Notes under the pieces: generated by a model | Database searches by the model: none | What the model was told of the DNA's origin: nothing | The model's input: only the letters and a program-made list of their open reading frames with translations | Assembly: GCF_009909185.1 (NCBI RefSeq) | Contig: NZ_JAAAMV010000023.1 | Span: 163,171 to 227,170 of the forward strand | DNA from: Paenibacillus glycinis | GTDB lineage: Bacteria > Bacillota > Bacilli > Paenibacillales > Paenibacillaceae | Direction of reading: 5' to 3' | Length of the DNA: 64,000 nucleotides | Position numbers and translations under genes: made by a program | Shown here: piece after piece, positions 53,432 through 63,810 of the stretch | Layout of the letters: each line of letters starts with the position of its first letter | How positions within the stretch are numbered: the stretch's first letter is position 1

Positions 53432-53635
53432 GGCACGCCGCTCGTCGTGACCAACAGCGAGGAACTGCGCACCGTCCAGATCGGCCTGAGCTCCTTCCAG
53501 ACCCAGTACGGCACCGCAGACTGGGGGGCCATGATGGCCGCCGCGACGCTCGTCAGCGCGCCGGTGCTGATCGTGTTCTTCTTCGCGCAGAAGTATTTCA
53601 TCGAAGGGATCACGATGACGGGCATCAAAGGGTAA
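53432..53635 (+). pseudogene. Remnant of a MalG-type sugar permease, C-terminal part
   Basis: The plus strand encodes PLVVTNSEELRTVQIGLSSF, then QTQYGTADWGAMMAAATLVS and the normal permease ending VLIVFFFAQKYFIEGITMTG-IKG-stop. This is exactly the part that should follow the minus-strand fragment's TFMGTWNNF, but it lies on the other strand. A terminator follows. No functional start is present. Confidence 0.88.
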
Positions 53636-53653
53636 CGACTTGCGCGAACGCAC

Positions 53654-53703
53654 AAAGGGCGTTTCCGGCCATCGGCTTGAGTGGCGGCGGAAACGCCCTT
53701 TTT
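53654..53703. terminator. Intrinsic terminator beyond the permease remnant
   Basis: AAAGGGCGTTTCC pairs with GGAAACGCCCTTT around a 22-base partly paired loop, followed by TTG. It is probably the original terminator of the lost transporter operon. 53704-53872 holds no gene. Confidence 0.75.
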
Positions 53704-53872
53704 GTATGCTTTCGCGTGCGGCGGTTATTCCGGCGGTAATTCGGAAACTTCGGGGCGTCCTGTCGGCGTTATCGGCCGGGCGGTCATTAGCGTGAAGCTT
53801 GCCGCTCCGGTTGGTCGCCGACTATCGCGGCCGCCGGACTGAGCAGATTAATACGGCACGGTTTGCCGCCGG

Positions 53873-55057
53873 TTAGCGACCGCCTACCGTGCCAAGCCGC
53901 GCGAACCGGTCCGGCGCGAAGCTCGTCGCCGCTTCCAGGTGCGGCTGCTCGCCGCGCAGCAGGCTGCCGACCATCGCGGCCGTCGCCGGGCCGAGCAGGA
54001 TGCCGTTGCGATAGTGACCGGCCGCGAGCAGCACCTCCGGCCGGCCGGGAACGGCGCCGATGAGCGGCCGTCCGTCGACCGTCGCGGGGCGCAGTCCCGC
54101 CCACGTCATCGCGGGCGCGCGCCCGTCCAGAAACGGGAATACCCGCGGCGTCCAGCGGGTCAGCCGGCCGATCCCTCGCGCCGTGACGGAGGCGTCGTAG
54201 CCGGCCGCGTCCTCGGAGGCGCCGCAGACGAGGCGGCCATCCCGTTTCTGCACCCAATAGGCTTGGCTGGAAAACACCATGTGCCGAACGAATTCGCTGT
54301 CCGCGCCGCTGCCGACGGCGCCGGTCTCCGAACCGCCCGAAAGGTCGAACGCGCAAATCTGCCCCCGTATCGGATGCACCGGGATCGGAAAGCCGCACAG
54401 CTCCGCGTAGGCGCCCGCCCACGCACCGGCGCAAACGACGAGCGCGTCTCCGCCGACCCGTCCGTATGCGGCCGTCTCGACGGCAGGAGCCGCGCCGCCG
54501 ACCGGGTCGCGAGGCGCCGCGATGCTGCCCGCATGCTCGAGGAGGCGCACGCCGAGCCTGCGGCAGGCCGCTTCCAGCGCGGCCACCAGCTTCGGCGCAT
54601 GCACGTGCGACTCGCCGGGACAGTAGAGCGCGGCCACCGCGCCCGGATGCAGCCTCGGCTCCATCTCGCGCAGCCGTCCCGGACCGACCAGCTCCGCATT
54701 CGCTCCGAATCGCCGCTGCCAGGCCAATCGAGCCTGGAGCGGCTGCAGATCCGCCTCGTGCAGCGCGACCGTCAAGCTGCCGGCGGCGGTCAGCTCCGCG
54801 CATAAGCCGGAGATTTCTTCGATCCGGCTCACCCATTCGGCGTAGCGGCGCAAACTGTTCAGGCACAGCCGGAAGAACGCATCCGGCTGCTCGCCGTTCT
54901 CCGTGAACGGCGCGAGCATGCCGGCCGCCGCCCCGGAAGCTTGGCCCCCGACGCGTCCCGGCTCCACGACGGTGACGGCGTCGCCGGCGAGCGCGGCCTC
55001 GAACGCGCAGGACAAGCCGATGATGCCGCCGCCGAGGACGACGATCGACCGGCTCAT
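53873..55057 (-). CDS. thiO: Glycine oxidase ThiO
   Basis: 394 residues from MSRSIVVLGGGIIGLSCAFE, a FAD Rossmann motif. Further points are GGQASGAAAGMLAPFTE, VVCAGAWAGAYAELCG and the substrate/FAD C-terminal WAGLRPATVDGRPLIGAVPG ... GHYRNGILLGPATAAMV. The enzyme oxidises glycine to iminoglycine, the nitrogen-carbon donor for thiazole formation by ThiG. It is the last gene of the thiC-thiES-thiG-thiO operon under the TPP riboswitch. Its start overlaps a short duplicated stretch derived from its own beginning. Confidence 0.95.
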   Translation of the reverse strand: MSRSIVVLGGGIIGLSCAFEAALAGDAVTVVEPGRVGGQASGAAAGMLAPFTENGEQPDAFFRLCLNSLRRYAEWVSRIEEISGLCAELTAAGSLTVALHEADLQPLQARLAWQRRFGANAELVGPGRLREMEPRLHPGAVAALYCPGESHVHAPKLVAALEAACRRLGVRLLEHAGSIAAPRDPVGGAAPAVETAAYGRVGGDALVVCAGAWAGAYAELCGFPIPVHPIRGQICAFDLSGGSETGAVGSGADSEFVRHMVFSSQAYWVQKRDGRLVCGASEDAAGYDASVTARGIGRLTRWTPRVFPFLDGRAPAMTWAGLRPATVDGRPLIGAVPGRPEVLLAAGHYRNGILLGPATAAMVGSLLRGEQPHLEAATSFAPDRFARLGTVGGR

Positions 55058-55188
55058 CGCGAGCCGCCCTTCGGCCCGGCCAAGCCGCCTCGCGCTTCCG
55101 GCCGAGAAACGATCGAATCCGCCGCTTGCCTGCACGGAGCCGCTTCAGCCGACGCGCCGCCGCACAACACGAAGATCGACCGGCTCAT
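55054..55188 (-). other. 44-codon ORF formed by partial duplication of the thiO start
   Basis: It opens [12 protein letters not shown], a close copy of thiO's MSRSIVVLGGG. GCGATGAGCCGGTCGATC is identical at both starts. Its ATG overlaps the thiG stop and its TGA overlaps the thiO ATG, so it acts at most as a coupling leader. The remaining residues are unlike any family I know. Likely a duplication scar rather than a functional gene. Confidence 0.6.
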
Positions 55189-56138
55189 CGCGTTCCGCTT
55201 TCCGGCCAGTCAGAACCGTCGCCCGCTTTCGCCCGCGAACCGGCCGGACCCGCCGCTTGCCGGCCGTGAGCAGCTTCGGCATTCGAGACGCCGTAGGCCG
55301 CCGCGTAGCGCCCTTCCCCGTTCCCGCCCGGCAGCACCGATACGCCCTCCGTCTCGCTGCTGGCCGACGCGTAGCGCCGCTTCGGAATGCGGCCCGACAG
55401 ATACGACAGCCGCCCCGCTTCGACGGCGAGCCGCATCGCCCGCGCCATGCCGACGGGATCCAACGCCTTGGCCACGGGCGTATTGACCAATATCCCCGAG
55501 GCGCCGAGCTCCATCGCCTGCACGATATCGGCCGCGGAGCCGATGCCCGCGTCCACGATGACCGGCACCCCGGCCTCCTCGGCGATGAGGCCGAGATTGT
55601 ACGGATTCAGCAGGCCGAGCCCCGTGCCGATCGGCGCGCCGCCGGGCATGACGGCCGCCGCGCCGGCTTCCTCGAGCCTCCGACAGAGGATCGGATCGTC
55701 CGACGTATACGGCAGCACGACGAAGCCTTCCCGCACCAGCCGTTCCGTCGCCCGCAGCGTCTCGATCGGATCCGGCAGCAGCGTGCGCGGATGCGCGCTG
55801 ATCTCGACTTTGATCCAGTCGCTCAAGCCCGCCGCCCGCGCCAGCTTGGCGATCCGCACGGCTTCGTCGGCGTTGCCCGCGCCGGACGTGTTCGGCAGAT
55901 ACGTATAGCCGCTGCCGTCCATATGCTGCAGGATGGCGTCATCCTCGGCATAATCCAGATTGACGCGGCGCACCGCGAACGTCACGACCTCCGCCGCCGA
56001 CGCTTCGAGCGCCATCCGGAATACCGCCGGACTCGGAAACCGCCCCGTGCCGAGGAAGAAACGGGACCGCAAGCTTTTCCCGCCGATAATCAGCTCGTCC
56101 CCGATGCCGTCGTGCGCCTGGCCTTCCATAGTCGCCAT
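55185..56138 (-). CDS. thiG: Thiazole synthase
   Basis: 317 residues from an ATG with GGGAGG 8 bases upstream. The barrel shows [36 protein letters not shown] with the Schiff-base Lys (near 115), [20 protein letters not shown] and [21 protein letters not shown]. It condenses deoxyxylulose phosphate, ThiS thiocarboxylate and iminoglycine to the thiazole of thiamine. Standard ThiG ends near 255; here about 60 extra Gly/Ala/Ser-rich residues follow [10 protein letters not shown]. It starts 4 bases after the ThiE-ThiS stop. Confidence 0.95.
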   Translation of the reverse strand: MATMEGQAHDGIGDELIIGGKSLRSRFFLGTGRFPSPAVFRMALEASAAEVVTFAVRRVNLDYAEDDAILQHMDGSGYTYLPNTSGAGNADEAVRIAKLARAAGLSDWIKVEISAHPRTLLPDPIETLRATERLVREGFVVLPYTSDDPILCRRLEEAGAAAVMPGGAPIGTGLGLLNPYNLGLIAEEAGVPVIVDAGIGSAADIVQAMELGASGILVNTPVAKALDPVGMARAMRLAVEAGRLSYLSGRIPKRRYASASSETEGVSVLPGGNGEGRYAAAYGVSNAEAAHGRQAAGPAGSRAKAGDGSDWPESGTR

Positions 56139-56142
56139 CTTG

Positions 56143-56997
56143 TCAGCCTCCCCCCACGAAATGAACCAGCTCCAGCGACGCGCCGTCCGCAATCGCGGCG
56201 GTTGCCCACGCTTCGCGGGCGACGATCTCGCCGTTCAGCTCGACGACCAGGCTTTTGCCGGCCAGGCCGAGCGACTCCACGAGCGCGCCGACCGTTCGGG
56301 CGGACGTTCGTTCGCGGCGACCGTTGACGGTGATCGCGATAGACCCCGGCTCGCCGCCGGCCCGGGCGGCATCGAGCTTTGCCCGGAATGCCCGGCAAAC
56401 CTCCGCCGGCCGCTCGCTGCCCACGATCGCGGACACCGCGCAGATCCGCGTCGCCCCGGCCGCCAACACCTCGCCGGCATTGGCGAGCGTGATGCCGCCG
56501 ATGGCGACCCACGGGATCGACACGTTCGCGGCGGCCTCCCGTACGTATGCCGTCGTGACCGCCGCTCTGCCCGGCTTCGTGCCCGTCGGGTACACCGGAC
56601 CGACCCCGATATAGTCGGCGCCTCCCCGCTCGGCCGCCAGCGCCTGCGCCAGGTTATGCGTCGAGATGCCGATAATCGCGTCCGGCCCCAGAATCCGCCG
56701 CGCCTCCGCAAGCGGCAGGTCGTCCTGGCCGATATGCGCACCGTCCGCGCCAGCCGCGAGCGCAACGTCGATATGATCATTGACGATAAGCGGCACGCCG
56801 TACCGCGCCGTCAGCTCGCGCAGCGCCCGGGCGTCGCGCAGCAGCGCCTCCTTCGGGGCGTCCTTCGCCCGCAGCTGCACGATGTCGGCGCCGCCGAGGA
56901 TCGCCTGCTCCATGACCTCCAGCAGGTCCCGCCCGGGATGGTAGTTCGCCGCCGTGATGGCGTACAGCTTGAAATCCCGCCAGTTTCGTTTCTCCAT
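56143..56997 (-). CDS. thiE-thiS: Thiamine-phosphate synthase fused to sulfur carrier ThiS
   Basis: 284 residues. Residues 1-212 are Thi[67 protein letters not shown] and WVAIGGI. It joins the pyrimidine and thiazole units. Residues 218-284 are a complete ThiS-like beta-grasp domain: [36 protein letters not shown] and a C-terminal FVGGG. The Gly-Gly end is the point activated by ThiF and converted to thiocarboxylate. No separate thiS is seen in the operon. Confidence 0.93.
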   Translation of the reverse strand: MEKRNWRDFKLYAITAANYHPGRDLLEVMEQAILGGADIVQLRAKDAPKEALLRDARALRELTARYGVPLIVNDHIDVALAAGADGAHIGQDDLPLAEARRILGPDAIIGISTHNLAQALAAERGGADYIGVGPVYPTGTKPGRAAVTTAYVREAAANVSIPWVAIGGITLANAGEVLAAGATRICAVSAIVGSERPAEVCRAFRAKLDAARAGGEPGSIAITVNGRRERTSARTVGALVESLGLAGKSLVVELNGEIVAREAWATAAIADGASLELVHFVGGG

Positions 56998-57091
56998 GCT
57001 TCTTCTCCTCTCGCTTGTGCCGCTTCCGAAGCTGGCGACGCCTCCCCTCCGGAAGGCGCAAGGGCACCATTCCGCGGAATCCGCCGCCCGT

Positions 57092-59125
<2,034 letters not shown>

Positions 59126-59133
59126 TCATCCGC

Positions 59134-59165
59134 AAAACAAAAAAACCGCTCCGGCGAAGGAGCGG
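59134..59165 (-). terminator. Terminator in the thiC leader
   Basis: CCGCTCC-TTCGCC-GGAGCGG followed by TTTTTTTGTTTTG on the minus strand. It lies about 135 bases after the TPP aptamer and 280 bases before thiC, so it is the likely riboswitch-controlled stop. 58853-59133 holds no gene. Confidence 0.85.
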
Positions 59166-59297
59166 CAAAATGTCGCGGTCGGCTGCCCGCGGCTTCCGGA
59201 ACGCTGAGGTTCCTGGCGGCGGGCGGAGTCCGCGGCAGTCGGAGCGCGGCGATTGCACGCCGGAAGCTCTGACGCGCGAGACTCGAGGTCGCACGTA

Positions 59298-59391
59298 CAT
59301 TCCCACTTTCCTACGCTGGCATAACCCAGATCAGGTTCAAAGGGACCAAGGCATTCGCCTTATCTCAGCCCGTGCGGGCGCCCCTAGTGGA
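59298..59391 (-). ncRNA. TPP riboswitch aptamer (thi box)
   Basis: On the minus strand the conserved strings GGGGCGCCC, GGGCTGAGATAA, GAACCTGATCTGGGTTATGCC and AGCGTAGGAAAGUGG occur in the order and spacing of the THI element. TPP binding turns off the thiC-thiES-thiG-thiO operon. Confidence 0.97.
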
Positions 59392-59461
59392 TTTCCTGTC
59401 AAGACTATACCCCCCCAGGGAAAAGTTGTCAACCGGTTGGGACGGGCAGGAAGAAAAAGGA

Positions 59462-59526
59462 TTGACAGTCGGCACTTTCTGCCTCTATACTTACTTTAAA
59501 TAATAAAGTACATTACTTTATGTAAT
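59462..59526 (+). promoter_or_regulatory. yceI-like gene promoter with two inverted repeats
   Basis: TTGACA (59462-59467), 18 bases, TATACT (59486-59491). Two AT-rich inverted repeats follow: TACTTT-N7-AAAGTA (59492-59510) and ATTAC-N5-GTAAT (59512-59526). Their position at and after the transcription start and their form resemble sites of MarR/DUF24 thiol-stress repressors. The regulator is not identified. Confidence 0.8.
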
Positions 59527-59547
59527 TAATTATCGGAGGTTTTGTCC

Positions 59548-60081
59548 ATGTCCACGTCCAAATGGCAAGTCGATGTCGCGCACAGCAGCGTAGATTTTAC
59601 GATCAAACACATGATGATTGCGAAAGTCAAAGGCGCGTTCCATGAATTCAGCGCGGAAATCGAAGCGGATCCGAGCGACCTGACGACGGCGAACATTCAG
59701 TTCAACGTGGTGCTGAACAGCATCGATACGCGCAACGCGGACCGGGACAATCACCTTCGCACCGGCGATTTCTTCGATATCGAGCACTATCCGACGCTTT
59801 CCTTCCAATCGACCTCCATCCGCCGGACGGGCGACGGCGAATACGACGTGACCGGCGATCTGCATCTTCACGGCCTGACGCGTCCGGAAACGTTCCATGT
59901 CGCGTACGAAGGCAGCGGCAAGGATCCTTGGGGCAACGAGAAAGTCGGCTTCAGCGCCAAAGGCGCCATCAGCCGCAGCAGCTACGGCCTGACGTACAAT
60001 GCCGTCCTCGAGACGGGCGGCGTCCTCATCGGCGACGACGTGAAATTCACGATCGAGCTGGAAGCCGTGAAAGCGAACTGA
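59548..60081 (+). CDS. YceI-family lipocalin-like protein
   Basis: 177 residues from an ATG with GGAGGTTTTGTCC upstream. The family pattern runs KWQVDVAHSSVDFTIKHMMIAKVKGAFHEF, DFFDIEHYPTLSFQSTSI, VTGDLHLHGLTRPETFHV and a closing DDVKFTIELEAVK. YceI proteins form a lipocalin-like barrel that binds isoprenoid quinones or other lipids. No signal peptide is seen, so this one is cytoplasmic, as is common in Bacillota. It is monocistronic with a strong terminator and an apparently repressed promoter, suggesting a stress-induced role. Confidence 0.95.
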   Translation: MSTSKWQVDVAHSSVDFTIKHMMIAKVKGAFHEFSAEIEADPSDLTTANIQFNVVLNSIDTRNADRDNHLRTGDFFDIEHYPTLSFQSTSIRRTGDGEYDVTGDLHLHGLTRPETFHVAYEGSGKDPWGNEKVGFSAKGAISRSSYGLTYNAVLETGGVLIGDDVKFTIELEAVKAN

Positions 60082-60098
60082 CCGATCGCATAACGAAG

Positions 60099-60124
60099 GG
60101 CTCCCGTTGACGGGAGCCTTTTTT
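60099..60124 (+). terminator. Intrinsic terminator after the YceI gene
   Basis: GGCTCCCG-TTGA-CGGGAGCC followed by TTTTTT, 18 bases after the stop. 60125-60343 shows no gene. Confidence 0.9.
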
Positions 60125-60343
60125 GCTTTGTTCGCACACGGCGAAACCGGCTGCCCTATTGCGATCATGTCGAGACCTTCGCCGCAATCCGAACCGAACG
60201 CACCCACGGAATCCGGCAAAAACGGATCGTTAAACGGAGGAATGTCACGTCGCCGTTTCCCATAAAATAGTAAAGTTACAGTTCAGCGCATGCCGTCTCC
60301 TGCGGCCGGCGCAAAACGGCGGGAGTGAAACGCGACGGACACG

Positions 60344-61678
60344 GTGATCGTATTTCCCCACTGCGCGTGGGACAATTTCCAGTACGGGAGTTTGGTCGAA
60401 AGGCTTGGGCGGGGCCGGTCCGTCCTCTTCGTCACGGGCGCGCAGGCCATGACCGGCGCGCCCCGGGAGTACGGCACGATTACGCTTCAAGGCTTGAATG
60501 CCCTGGATTGGGCGCATACGGCGGTCGTCGCGACGCATCCGAGCTGGGCATACGAGATCGCCGGCCGGAAGCCGGCGGCCCTGATCGCGCTTACCCCCGC
60601 CGAGCTCGAGAACGGGGACGAATCGCATTCGCGGTGCCGAGACGCCTTGTGCGCGTCGGCAACGCTCGTGGTGGCGAGCTCGGAGCCGTTTTATTTCGAA
60701 CAGTGGTTCAGGCGGGGAGGCGTCTTCCTGCAGGATGGCCTCGACACGGCTTCGGATCTCCTGGTCGATGCCGCGGTCAGCGATGCCGTCGCGGGCAAAT
60801 CCGTGGATGCGCTCGCGAGGCTGCAGCTGCAGCGCCGAATGGACTTCCGCGCGGAACAGCTGCGCGCGCTGCGTCCTTCCGCGATGCAATATTTCTTCCA
60901 AGCGGTGTACGGCTATCTCCTCGGCAAGGGAGAGGAAGCGGAGCGATGGGCTCTCGATGCGTTCCATTTGGCGATTTTGACGGCCGAAGAAGGTGCCGTG
61001 CAGACGTATTTCCGCTTCCTCTCGGCCGTCCGGCTGCTGCGGGAACGCCCGGATGACGCCATTGCGACCTACGGCATCAGCATAGCGACCGACGAGGAAC
61101 GATCCGCATTCGAGGAAATGTCCGCGCTGCGCGCTGCCGGAGAGACGCATCTGGCCGCGGCGCTGCTTTATCGGATGAACGACGATTTACGCCAGGCGTC
61201 GGCGCTGCTGAAGACGATGCTGGAAGAAGCGACAGCAGGCGCGGAGCCAGCGGCATCGCCACCCGGCACGGAGCTTACTCGGAAGGAACTGGACGACGGC
61301 GCCTCCATGGCGGAAACGCCAGTGCGGGCACCCGCTACGTCCGATTCCGAGTCCGTTCCGCATGCCCGTCCGCTTGGTCGGCTCCCGAACGGACCGGCGG
61401 CTGCCGCACGCGCGACCGGCCTGCTGATCGAGTCGCATGAACGCAGCGGACGTCCGGGAGCGGCGCTCGCGCTGCTGGAGCCGCCGCGCACCGTGAAGGA
61501 GCGGCTGCGGCGAAACCTGTTGGAGGGGCGCGCTTGGGTCATGGAGGGAAGGCGGCATGACGCCGTGCGGGCGCTGCTTCAAGCGGCCATGACCGGCCTC
61601 GAGCCGCTGCATGTCATTGCCGAGATCGCATCCGTCGACGCGAAGGCGAAGCGAATGGCAGAGGGGGATTTCTCTTGA
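60344..61678 (+). CDS. Unrecognised protein of a glycosyltransferase cluster (helical-repeat C-terminal half)
   Basis: 444 residues from a GTG with only a weak GGGAGTG upstream. The first 150 residues look like an alpha/beta nucleotide-type fold (VIVFPHCAWDNFQYGSLVERL, VLFVTGAQAM). From about 175 the protein is helical and Ala/Leu/Arg-rich with TPR-like spacing (QAVYGYLLGKGEEAERWALDAF, RASGLL-like RATGLLIESHERSGRPGAALALLE), interrupted by a Ser/Pro/Thr-rich stretch near 300-340. Its stop overlaps the TTG of the next gene, a glycosyltransferase. Possibly a glycosyltransferase-associated scaffold; I do not recognise the family. Confidence 0.7.
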   Translation: MIVFPHCAWDNFQYGSLVERLGRGRSVLFVTGAQAMTGAPREYGTITLQGLNALDWAHTAVVATHPSWAYEIAGRKPAALIALTPAELENGDESHSRCRDALCASATLVVASSEPFYFEQWFRRGGVFLQDGLDTASDLLVDAAVSDAVAGKSVDALARLQLQRRMDFRAEQLRALRPSAMQYFFQAVYGYLLGKGEEAERWALDAFHLAILTAEEGAVQTYFRFLSAVRLLRERPDDAIATYGISIATDEERSAFEEMSALRAAGETHLAAALLYRMNDDLRQASALLKTMLEEATAGAEPAASPPGTELTRKELDDGASMAETPVRAPATSDSESVPHARPLGRLPNGPAAAARATGLLIESHERSGRPGAALALLEPPRTVKERLRRNLLEGRAWVMEGRRHDAVRALLQAAMTGLEPLHVIAEIASVDAKAKRMAEGDFS

Positions 61679-62415
61679 GCGTGCTGCGCAAGGCAAGCGG
61701 CAACAAGCTGACCGCCATGATGCAGGTCCGCAACGAAGCCGGCCGGTATCTCGAGGCGGCGCTGGCGGACTTGTCCGGCTTCGTCGACGAGATCGTCATC
61801 GTGGACGATGCCAGCGAGGACGAGACGCCGGACATCTGCCGGTCCTTCCCGAAGGTCGTCCGGCTCGTGCAGGTGCCGACGCCGCTGTTCGGGCAGGAGG
61901 GACGGCTGCGGCAGCTGCTCTGGCAGGAAGCGCTGCGGACGGAACCGGATTGGCTGCTGTCCATCGACGCGGACGAGTTTTTCGAACGCAAGGCGAAGAC
62001 GCGGATTCGGACGCTCATCGACCAGGACCGGTACGATTGGGTTTCTTTTCGCATGTACGATTTCTGGGGCTCGCTCGCGTATTATCGCGATGACGATTTG
62101 TGGCAGCTGCACAGGCGGCATACGATGATGCTTGTCCGCTATCTGCCGCTCTACTCCTACATCTATCCGGATTGGAATCATCACGTGCCGCGCCTGCCCT
62201 TGACCTGCGCCGCCCTGCAGGGATTTCAATCCGAGCTTCGGGTAAAGCATTACGGTTGGGCCGGCGACGAAGCCGCGCGGCGGGCCAAGTACGACCGTTA
62301 CATGAAGCTGGATCCGGACGGCAAATGGGGCAGCTTGGCGCAGTATGCGTCCATCCTGGATCCCAGCCCCGCGCTCGTCCGCTGGCAGGAGGACGAGGAG
62401 GCGGGGACGACATGA
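61675..62415 (+). CDS. Glycosyltransferase family 2 protein
   Basis: 246 residues from a TTG overlapping the previous stop, with AGAGGGGGA upstream. The GT-A pattern is KLTAMMQVRNEAGRYLEAAL, VDEIVIVDDASEDETPDICR and the metal-binding LSIDADEFFERK near 100. The later part WGSLAYYRDDDLWQLHRRHTMMLVRY is typical of bacterial GT2 proteins acting on surface or spore glycans. It is translationally coupled on both sides (ATGA overlap with the next gene). Sugar donor and acceptor unknown. Confidence 0.93.
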   Translation: MSVLRKASGNKLTAMMQVRNEAGRYLEAALADLSGFVDEIVIVDDASEDETPDICRSFPKVVRLVQVPTPLFGQEGRLRQLLWQEALRTEPDWLLSIDADEFFERKAKTRIRTLIDQDRYDWVSFRMYDFWGSLAYYRDDDLWQLHRRHTMMLVRYLPLYSYIYPDWNHHVPRLPLTCAALQGFQSELRVKHYGWAGDEAARRAKYDRYMKLDPDGKWGSLAQYASILDPSPALVRWQEDEEAGTT

Positions 62416-63548
62416 GAACGGTGACGATCTTAACGCACAGCTATCTGAACGGCTATTCGGAGGGCGAACAATTCACGCGGCCCTTCGGCGGCGGCCTGGA
62501 GCGGTACATGCACGAGCTCTGCGCGGTCGTTCAAGCGAAGGGCTGGCGATCGGTCGTGCATCAGCTCTCCTACTACAGAGCCTTCGATACGGTCTACGAG
62601 GGTACCCGCGTGCGCGGCTATCCCTATGAGCTGAACGATATCGCCGGCGCCTTCGACCGCATGGCAGAGGATGCCGAAGGACTGATCGTTTACGCCAGCT
62701 GCATCTGGCATCCCATCGCCTACAAGCCCGGCAGCATCGGCATCTGCCACGGCATCAACTGGGATTGGCCCGACTTCGGCGACAAAGTCAAAAGCGGCGT
62801 CGCCTACATGATCCAGCTTGCCGTCGACGGGCTTGACCGGCTGGTGTCGGTGGATTCGCATTTCCAGACGTACTGCCGCGCGGTGTGCCAGTTCGACGAT
62901 TCCGAGAAGCTCGTGCTGCTGCCGAACGCGGTGGATACGGCGTGGTTTTCGAAAGCGGACGACGGCGCGGAGCCGCCGGACAGCGGCCAGCTGCGCCTGC
63001 TCTTCCCCAGGCGCCTCAGCTACGAGCGCGGCATCGTGCCGATGATGCTGGCGACCGACCTGCTGCTCGAGGAATTTCCGACGCTTACGGTCGAGTTCGC
63101 GGGCGAGCTCGTGGAGCAGACGCCGGTGGCGGTCGCCTTCCACGCATGGCGTCAGTCGCATCCCCGGCCATCGCGCATCGTGCACAACACCTATGCGTTC
63201 CAAGCGGTACGCGACGCCTACCGGGCCGCCGACGTCGTCGTGATTCCGACGGTCTACTCGGAGGGAACCTCGCTGTCCTGCCTGGAGGCGATGAGCTGCG
63301 GCAGCGCCGTCGTCGCCACGAACGTCGGCGGCTTGAACGACCTCCTGACCGACGGCTTCAACGGCAGGCTCGTCGCGCCGACCGTTCAAGCGCTGCATGC
63401 CGCCGTCAAGGAGCTGCTCGAGGATGCCCCGCTTCGCGCGCGGTATGGCGAATACGCCCGGAAAACTGCCGCCGCGTTCGATCTGAAGCGTTGGCAGCGG
63501 CGGTGGACCGCGTTGCTGGAGGAACAGTTCGCGCGGATCGGGCAGTGA
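62412..63548 (+). CDS. Glycosyltransferase family 4 protein
   Basis: 378 residues. GT-B fold: N-terminal TILTHSYLNGYSEGEQFTRP, FGGGLERYMHEL; C-terminal donor site with LLFPRRLSYERG, VVIPTVYSEGTSLSCLEAMSCGSAVVATNVGGLNDLL carrying the E-x7-E motif near 290. Its ATG overlaps the stop of the GT2 gene. The three coupled genes probably decorate one cell-surface, flagellar or spore polymer. No transport or polymerase gene is within the window to say which. Confidence 0.94.
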   Translation: MRTVTILTHSYLNGYSEGEQFTRPFGGGLERYMHELCAVVQAKGWRSVVHQLSYYRAFDTVYEGTRVRGYPYELNDIAGAFDRMAEDAEGLIVYASCIWHPIAYKPGSIGICHGINWDWPDFGDKVKSGVAYMIQLAVDGLDRLVSVDSHFQTYCRAVCQFDDSEKLVLLPNAVDTAWFSKADDGAEPPDSGQLRLLFPRRLSYERGIVPMMLATDLLLEEFPTLTVEFAGELVEQTPVAVAFHAWRQSHPRPSRIVHNTYAFQAVRDAYRAADVVVIPTVYSEGTSLSCLEAMSCGSAVVATNVGGLNDLLTDGFNGRLVAPTVQALHAAVKELLEDAPLRARYGEYARKTAAAFDLKRWQRRWTALLEEQFARIGQ

Positions 63549-63612
63549 GCGGGCGTGAGCAGGTTGTGAGCGAGCTGTGAGCGGGTCGTGAGCGAGGTAT
63601 GAGGTTAGGGGA

Positions 63613-63760
63613 CAATGTGAAATGCAGGGCATGGCGTGAGGGCGGTGTTGCCGCAGCGAACACCTGCATGCTGGCAATGTAGCATGCAGGACATGGCGTG
63701 AAGGCGGTCTGCCGCAGCGAACACCTGCATGCTGGCAATGTGACATGGCGGACACGGTGT
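63613..63760. repeat. Short tandem repeat, about 62 bp, two full units and a partial third
   Basis: CAATGTG/A...ATGCAGG-CATGGCGTGA-GGCGGT...GCCGCAGCGAACACCTGCATGCTGG repeats at 63613-63674 and 63675-63735, with a partial copy from 63736. CCTGCATGCT-GGCAATGT-AGCATGCAGG (63663-63690) forms a perfect 10-bp stem across the unit junction. It lies between the glycosyltransferase cluster and the convergent edge gene. No protein reading is convincing. Confidence 0.85.
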
Positions 63761-63810
63761 GCTCGCTCCCGCTCGATCCCCCACCAAACATCCGTGCGGC
63801 GCCGCCGCGC

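Noticed and set aside
55054..55188. A separate thiS gene between thiG and thiO
   Set aside because: The 44-codon ORF copies the thiO start and has no beta-grasp features or Gly-Gly end; ThiS is fused to ThiE instead.
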